From Spirochaetales bacterium (GTDB lineage: Bacteria; Spirochaetota; Spirochaetia; Sphaerochaetales; Sphaerochaetaceae): a stretch of DNA of 18,237 bases. The position numbers and the translations under genes are program-made. Below the pieces are notes generated by a model. That model did no database searches. It worked only from the letters and a program-made list of their open reading frames with translations, and was not told the DNA's origin. Below, piece by piece: positions 14,296-18,237 of this stretch. Numbering within the stretch: position 1 is the stretch's first letter; each line of letters starts with the position of its first letter. The DNA lies in NCBI GenBank assembly GCA_022771185.1, contig JALFCJ010000304.1, forward strand, positions 1 through 18,237, given 5' to 3'.

Positions 14296-14329
14296 AAAAG
14301 CCTCATCGGGATGACCGGTGGGGCTTTTT
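14296..14329. terminator. Bidirectional terminator between the lipoprotein and SDR genes
   Basis: Arms AAAAGCCTCATCGG (14296-14309) and CCGGTGGGGCTTTT (14315-14328) pair at all 14 positions, two of them G-U, around GATGA. T-runs follow on both strands, so it can end transcription of both convergent genes. Confidence 0.9.
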
Positions 14330-14338
14330 AGAAAAACA

Positions 14339-15100
14339 TTAAACAGGCTTTTTTTGTTGCTTACACCATATTTTCATAACAAGCTTGACAGGTAGGAATT
14401 TTATTAGACGAACTTGCATCCTTACAGGGAAGCCCAGGATAGAGACAAGCTTTCCCTTCTTTAAGTCTTTCATTGCTCTATCCACAACATCCTTACTTTC
14501 ATAGAACCTGTCGTAGTAGACGATAGTGTCGTCATGGACTGCCCTGTCAAAGAATTCTGTCTTGATCCATCCGGGACATACACATAGTACTTTTATTCCT
14601 CGTGGCTTAAGCTCCATCGATAAAGCTCTTGAGAAGCTGAGAACAAAAGCCTTGCTTGCTCCATATACTGCGATATATGGTACAGGCTGCCAGGAAGAGT
14701 TGGAGCCTAAATTAATGATAGATGACCCAGATTTCATATATGGTAGAGTAGTGTATGTAACATCCACCAGTGCCTTGTCATTTAGTAGGATAATTTCACT
14801 CTGTTTCTCATCATTCTTTTCAAAGGCACCAAATACTCCAAATCCTGCTGCGTTTACAAGTATCTCCACGTCCGGCTTAGTTTCACTTAAAAGCGTCTTA
14901 TATTCTTCGATTGCTTCCCTTGTTGTAAGATCTATAGAGAGAATGCGAGTCTTGGTCTTCAGCTCTTTTGAGAGCTCCAAGAGCCTCTCTTTTCGTCTGG
15001 CGATGAGCCATATTTCATCCAGTGTGAAATCACTTTCTATTTTCTTTGCAAAGTCTCTTCCCATCCCTGAGGATGCACCTGTTATTACTGCTATTTTCAT
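14339..15100 (-). CDS. Short-chain dehydrogenase/reductase (classical SDR)
   Basis: 253 residues, the normal size. The cofactor motif TGASSGMG is at 7-14, NAAG at 83-86, a catalytic Ser in NLGSNSS at about 130-136, and the YxxxK pair Tyr146/Lys150 (YGASK). CPGWIKTEF follows as usual. The Arg-Arg-Lys stretch after the second beta strand (IARRKER, 33-39) suggests NADP(H). It resembles DltE/YqjQ-type SDRs, whose substrates are mostly unknown. The C-terminal 50 residues are basic and hydrophobic (FPVRMQVRLIKFLPVKLVMKIW) and may touch the membrane. It follows the MBL gene by 30 bp but has its own near-consensus promoter and no Shine-Dalgarno, so it may be read from a leaderless transcript. Confidence 0.93.
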   Translation of the reverse strand: MKIAVITGASSGMGRDFAKKIESDFTLDEIWLIARRKERLLELSKELKTKTRILSIDLTTREAIEEYKTLLSETKPDVEILVNAAGFGVFGAFEKNDEKQSEIILLNDKALVDVTYTTLPYMKSGSSIINLGSNSSWQPVPYIAVYGASKAFVLSFSRALSMELKPRGIKVLCVCPGWIKTEFFDRAVHDDTIVYYDRFYESKDVVDRAMKDLKKGKLVSILGFPVRMQVRLIKFLPVKLVMKIWCKQQKKPV

Positions 15101-15106
15101 ACAGTT

Positions 15107-15134
15107 ATTATATCTTTTGTATTCTTTATATCAA
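15107..15134 (-). promoter_or_regulatory. Near-consensus promoter giving a leaderless SDR transcript
   Basis: On the minus strand: TTGATA (15134-15129), 16-nt spacer, TATAAT (15112-15107). Only 6 nt separate the -10 from the ATG at 15100, so RNA should start at or beside the A of ATG. No Shine-Dalgarno is present. The -35 box overlaps the stop codon of the MBL gene. Confidence 0.6.
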
Positions 15135-15883
15135 GAAAGAAGAGAAAATAGTTCCTCTCTTCCAATGCTCTCCGAGTGACCGGGGATGGCGATAGAGAAG
15201 TCTAGTGATTTCAACTCTTCCATATATCTCTCTTTCTCAATAAGGTCGTAGGGTATTTTCTCTATTTCTTCCATAAACTTATCTTCTTCATTTATATCGA
15301 AGTGCCAGGGATATGTGTATAAATCTTTTCCGTGGCTGTCGCCTAGAAATAGGATTCTTTCCTCTGGGACATATAAAACTACACTGTCACGAGAGTGGGG
15401 ACCGGAAATATGTATGAGACGAACATTTATTCCTCCGAGATCTATATAGAGCTCTTTCTCGAACTCGATTGAAGCAGGAACGACTTTAATATTCCTTGTG
15501 TCTCCATACTCCCGTTTCATCATCTCAAAGCAGAAAACGATCTCTTCTCTTTTCTGGATTCTCTCTTTTATGGACTCTTCATCCCACCTAAGTCCAGAGA
15601 GCTTTTTGAGCATCTTGTTAGTCTCTTTTCCTGCTATTGTAGGGACATCCCACTCTGAGAGTCCGAATGAATGGTCCCAATGCCAGTGGGAGAGCGCCAC
15701 AAGGCTAGGATAGGGGAGTGAAGCTCTTTCCAAATCTTTCTTCATTTCATCTGTGTGATACTTTGAAGCGCCAGCCTCGAATAATAGTGATAGATTATCT
15801 CCTTTTATGTAACCGATGGTTGGTCGGTCACTATATCCATTAGGTGCTTTGATATATACGTGCTGACTTATTCTCTCAAACAT
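15131..15883 (-). CDS. MBL-fold metallo-hydrolase
   Basis: 250 residues of the metallo-beta-lactamase fold. The metal site is complete: HWHWDH at 66-71 (His66, His68, Asp70, His71), His163 in SGPHSRDS, Asp182 in LFLGDS, and His236 in IPGHSES. Such proteins are cytoplasmic di-zinc or di-iron hydrolases of esters, thioesters, phosphodiesters or lactones. The sequence does not fix the substrate. There is an insert of about 40 residues (95-135) between the second strand and His163, rich in charged residues. The ATG at 15883 is preceded by GGAG at good spacing. It is divergent from the antiporter gene and lies upstream of the SDR gene, with which it may be co-transcribed. Confidence 0.9.
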   Translation of the reverse strand: MFERISQHVYIKAPNGYSDRPTIGYIKGDNLSLLFEAGASKYHTDEMKKDLERASLPYPSLVALSHWHWDHSFGLSEWDVPTIAGKETNKMLKKLSGLRWDEESIKERIQKREEIVFCFEMMKREYGDTRNIKVVPASIEFEKELYIDLGGINVRLIHISGPHSRDSVVLYVPEERILFLGDSHGKDLYTYPWHFDINEEDKFMEEIEKIPYDLIEKERYMEELKSLDFSIAIPGHSESIGREELFSLLS

Positions 15884-15959
15884 ATAAACTCCAGATTGCG
15901 TAAAGTCTAAACAATTTGTAACAAAGAGAAAATATTGATGATAATTGTACTTTGTTTTA

Positions 15960-15988
15960 TTGACACAATACTGGGATAGAACTAAAAC
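15960..15988 (+). promoter_or_regulatory. Promoter of the first antiporter gene
   Basis: Consensus TTGACA (15960-15965), 17-nt spacer, TAAAAC (15983-15988). Predicted start near 15995 gives a leader of about 23 nt with AGAGG before the ATG at 16018. Confidence 0.55.
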
Positions 15989-16017
15989 GTACCCCGGTAA
16001 TAAATAGAGGCATTAAT

Positions 16018-17313
16018 ATGGAATTTATGCTTATAACTCTTGCCTTTTCTGTATTGGCAGGGCTTTTGATGAGTAGAGCGGCGAAACTAGTAAACTTACC
16101 GGCTGTAACTGCTTATCTGGTTGCCGGTCTATGTATCGGCCCCTTCCTTCTTGGTAGACTGGGAATAAAGGGAATTGGTTTCTCAAGTCTCGAGTATGTA
16201 GATTCTTTTTCTATCATATCTCAAGCTGCATTGGGATTCATTGCATTTGAAATAGGGAACGAGTTCAGGCTTAAAGACTTAAAGTCTATGGGAAAGAGTG
16301 CAATCACTATTGGAATACTACAAGCTGTAATAACAACAATTGTTGTTGACATCGCCCTTATTCTTCTTCATTTTATTGCACCTTCTCTTATTTCTCTCTC
16401 TTCTGCAATAACTCTAGGTGCTATTGCTGCAGCTACAGCCCCTGCCGCGACGCTGATGGTTGTAAAGCAATATAAGGCAGAGGGGCCTATGACAAAGCTA
16501 TTGTTGATGGTTGTAGCCATCGACGATGCAGTAGGCCTGGTGTTGTTCTCTGTTTCATTTGGTGTAGCCACAGCTTTGGAAACAGGTGCTATCAGTTTTA
16601 TTGGCGTTGTTGTAGAACCTTTACTGGAGTTGGTTTTGTCTCTAGTATTGGGAATTATGGGAGGAGTAAGCCTTAACTGGCTTGAGAAATACTTCCATTC
16701 CAGAAGTAAGAGAATGAGTCTGGCTGTCGCTTTTGTTCTTCTGACTGTAGGAATATCACTATTGGAGTGGGAGATAGGTGGAGTCCATTTCGGTTTCTCT
16801 CTTCTTCTTGTGTGTATGATTGAAGGCACAGTGTTCTGCAATATAAACGAAGCAAGTGAAGAACTGATGGACAGAGTAGACAGATGGACTGGCCCGTTAA
16901 ATATGCTTTTCTTTGTTTTGAGTGGAGCTGAGCTCAACTTGAATGTCTTATCCAATCCTCTTGTTCTTATTGTTGGCTTGATATTCATAGCCTTCCGTTC
17001 CTTTGGTAAGATAAGTGGTGCTTATTTATCATGTAGAATGGAGAAGACAAGTCCGACTATTCAGAAATACTTAGGTATTACTCTTCTTCCTCAGGCAGGA
17101 GTTGCGTTGGGTATGGCTTTGACAGCCAGGAATCTATCGGACGGAGAGATTGTAAGAAACGTAGTTTTGTTTGCAGTCCTAGTCTACGAGCTTGTTGGCC
17201 CGACACTTACGAAGTGGTCACTTTTGAGAGCTGGTGAAATAAAGAGAGAAGGCAAATCCAATGCCAGAACTCCGAACCTTGAAGACAATAAGCCTGGTAT
17301 AACCATAAAATAA
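16018..17313 (+). CDS. CPA2-type cation:proton antiporter, copy 1
   Basis: 431 residues with about 12 transmembrane helices over 1-400 and a short hydrophilic tail (EIKREGKSNARTPNLEDN). Typical of Na+/H+ exchangers (Pfam PF00999) are the first-helix region RAAKLVNLPAVTAYLVAGLCIGPF, the GAIAAATAPAATLMVV segment that supplies the unwound helix, and the paired aspartates Asp169-Asp170 in VVAIDDAVGL. A DD pair is the ion-binding motif of electrogenic exchangers such as NapA and NhaA. It acts in the inner membrane, exchanging Na+ or K+ for H+. No KTN/TrkA regulatory domain is attached, unlike KefB/KefC. A close paralogue follows directly. Which ion it carries is not visible. Confidence 0.93.
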   Translation: MEFMLITLAFSVLAGLLMSRAAKLVNLPAVTAYLVAGLCIGPFLLGRLGIKGIGFSSLEYVDSFSIISQAALGFIAFEIGNEFRLKDLKSMGKSAITIGILQAVITTIVVDIALILLHFIAPSLISLSSAITLGAIAAATAPAATLMVVKQYKAEGPMTKLLLMVVAIDDAVGLVLFSVSFGVATALETGAISFIGVVVEPLLELVLSLVLGIMGGVSLNWLEKYFHSRSKRMSLAVAFVLLTVGISLLEWEIGGVHFGFSLLLVCMIEGTVFCNINEASEELMDRVDRWTGPLNMLFFVLSGAELNLNVLSNPLVLIVGLIFIAFRSFGKISGAYLSCRMEKTSPTIQKYLGITLLPQAGVALGMALTARNLSDGEIVRNVVLFAVLVYELVGPTLTKWSLLRAGEIKREGKSNARTPNLEDNKPGITIK

Positions 17314-17319
17314 ATAGAA

Positions 17320-17442
17320 ATTTACAAATCTTTATGGCACTCCTGTAGAAAAGGGGTGCCAACTCTCTTGTGTAGAATGGGTTAAATCGTTTAAAACAAA
17401 GCCGACAACAAAAATTTATTTTGTAAATATTACACAAGAGGA
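17320..17442 (+). promoter_or_regulatory. Candidate cis-regulatory RNA between the two antiporter genes
   Basis: State A: ATTTACAAA (17320-17328) pairs perfectly with TTTGTAAAT (17420-17428) and encloses two hairpins, TGGCACTCC/GGGGTGCCA (17335-17361, 9 bp with one G-U) and TTAAA/TTTAA (17382-17394), a three-way junction. State B: CTCTTGTGTA (17365-17374), in the junction, pairs perfectly over 10 bp with TACACAAGAG (17431-17440), covering most of the AGAGGA ribosome binding site (17437-17442). The two long stems cross and cannot form as nested helices together. This is the layout of a translational switch. I do not recognise it as a known class. Confidence 0.5.
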
Positions 17443-17449
17443 AAATCAC

Positions 17450-18237
17450 GTGGATACAATTCTTGTTTCTTTGGCCTTTGCTCTAATAGCAGGCCTTTTG
17501 ATGAGCCGTGCCGCTAAACTGGTAAATCTTCCAGCTGTTACAGCATATCTTATTGCTGGTCTATTGATCGGACCATTCTGTCTCGGAAGATTGAATATCG
17601 CCGGACTAGGTTTTAATTCGCTCTCTCAAGTAGGTGGAATGGATATAATCAGTCAGACTGCTCTTGGCTTCATTGCTTTTGCCATCGGTAACGAGTTTAG
17701 ACTTAAAGACCTGAAGACAATGGGAAGAGCCGCAATTACTGTAGGTATACTGCAGGCTGTAATAACAACAGCTCTTGTTGATGTTGCTCTTGTATCTCTT
17801 CACTTTGCTTTCCCTCACATTATTTCTCTTTCTTCTGCCATTACTCTTGGTGCCATAGCAGCTGCTACAGCACCTGCTGCAACACTGATGGTCGTCAGAC
17901 AATATAAGGCAGAAGGTCCTTTGACAAAGCTTTTGTTGATGGTTGTAGCTATTGACGATGCTGTAGGCCTTATTCTTTTCTCTGTATCTTTTGGTATCGC
18001 ATCTGCTCTCGAAACAGGAAGTATCAGTGTGATTTCTGTTATTGTGGAGCCGATTATTGAAATCGGAGCTTCTGCAGTCATCGGAGCCCTAGCTGGCATT
18101 GCTCTCAATTGGCTTGAAAGATACTTCCACTCTAGAAGTAAGCGTCTTGCTCTTGCTGTAGCCTTTGTCCTTTTGACAGTGGGATTCTCACAGAAGAAGT
18201 TTAATATCGGGGGAGTGCATGTAGGTTTCTCTCTCTT
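17450..18237 (+). CDS. CPA2-type cation:proton antiporter, copy 2 (partial)
   Basis: 262 complete codons to the window edge, starting at GTG 17450 with AGAGGA 8 nt upstream. It aligns with copy 1 without gaps over the segments compared, and roughly three quarters of residues look identical. Identical blocks include SRAAKLVNLPAVTAYL, SLSSAITLGAIAAATAPAATLMVV and KLLLMVVAIDDAVGL, with the DD pair again at 169-170. Differences cluster in the loop near 48-60, in the helix near 195-215, and around 245-252 (GFSQKKFNIGG against GISLLEWEIGG). One notable change is AFEIGNEFR in copy 1 against AFAIGNEFR here. This is a tandem gene duplication. Its expression may be set by the structured RNA just upstream. 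Confidence 0.93.
   Translation, partial: MDTILVSLAFALIAGLLMSRAAKLVNLPAVTAYLIAGLLIGPFCLGRLNIAGLGFNSLSQVGGMDIISQTALGFIAFAIGNEFRLKDLKTMGRAAITVGILQAVITTALVDVALVSLHFAFPHIISLSSAITLGAIAAATAPAATLMVVRQYKAEGPLTKLLLMVVAIDDAVGLILFSVSFGIASALETGSISVISVIVEPIIEIGASAVIGALAGIALNWLERYFHSRSKRLALAVAFVLLTVGFSQKKFNIGGVHVGFSL

Noticed and set aside
14526..15179. A 217-codon plus-strand open frame opposite the SDR gene
   Set aside because: The minus-strand SDR has every family motif in order. The plus-strand protein is Ser-rich low-complexity with no start signal.
16368..16988. A 206-codon open frame on the minus strand inside antiporter copy 1, with a similar one at 17815-18108 in copy 2
   Set aside because: Its presence in both paralogues follows from their shared coding sequence. 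It has no ribosome binding site, and its protein is Thr/Ser/Pro-rich with no recognisable motif. It is an antisense shadow.
17335..17361. Hairpin considered as an ordinary terminator of antiporter copy 1
   Set aside because: No T-run follows (ACTCTCTTGTG), and it sits inside a larger foldable region, so it is treated as part of the candidate RNA switch. Some terminator activity remains possible.

Overview
The window reads as chromosomal DNA of an AT-rich, diderm, gut-type fermentative bacterium. The most likely group is the Spirochaetota (Treponemataceae/Sphaerochaetaceae-like), but this is inferred from overall style and not from a marker gene. Supporting traits are two secreted outer-membrane-type beta-barrels, a lipobox lipoprotein (L-A-S-C), plant-polysaccharide hydrolases, purine-rich coding strands and very short 5' leaders. 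No rRNA, tRNA, insertion sequence, phage gene or CRISPR array was seen. Genes are dense, and every intergenic gap is under 300 bp.

Layout. 1-1786 (-): the N-terminal 595 residues of a GH3 glycosidase with its domains in permuted order, cut by the window edge. 2008-3075 (+): a FemA/FemB-type aminoacyltransferase. 3210-4440 (-): a TetR regulator and a DUF998 membrane protein, 1 bp apart, behind a sigma70-like promoter that has a palindromic operator in its spacer. 4576-4893 (-): a small tail-anchored protein with an AT-hook-like motif. 5022-6370 (+): an EamA transporter followed by a GNAT acetyltransferase. 6462-7682 (-): a DAACS dicarboxylate/glutamate symporter whose 3' end is tandemly duplicated. 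7915-9114 (-): a secreted S41-like peptidase, divergent from 9252-10379 (+), a GH105 unsaturated-uronyl hydrolase. 10449-11096 (+): a small beta-barrel. 11335-14291 (+): a two-gene operon of a two-domain beta-barrel protein and a 603-residue lipoprotein with Cys/His repeats. 14339-15883 (-): an MBL-fold hydrolase and an SDR oxidoreductase. 16018-18237 (+): two tandem paralogous CPA2-type cation/proton antiporters, the second cut by the window edge.

How the genes fit together. GH3 and GH105 suggest use of plant cell-wall oligosaccharides, including pectin-derived ones. The barrel/lipoprotein pair is probably exported to the cell surface and is the least explained unit. The antiporter pair probably handles Na+ or K+/H+ balance.

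The most interesting signals are four. First, the 136-nt spacer between the antiporters can form two mutually exclusive perfect stems, one of which covers the second gene's ribosome binding site, so it looks like an RNA switch. Second, the barrel + Cys/His-repeat lipoprotein operon has a G7 tract as its ribosome binding site. Third, there is a TetR operator with extra half-sites. Fourth, the SDR gene appears to have a leaderless promoter. All similarity and pairing statements are by eye, with no database search or folding run.
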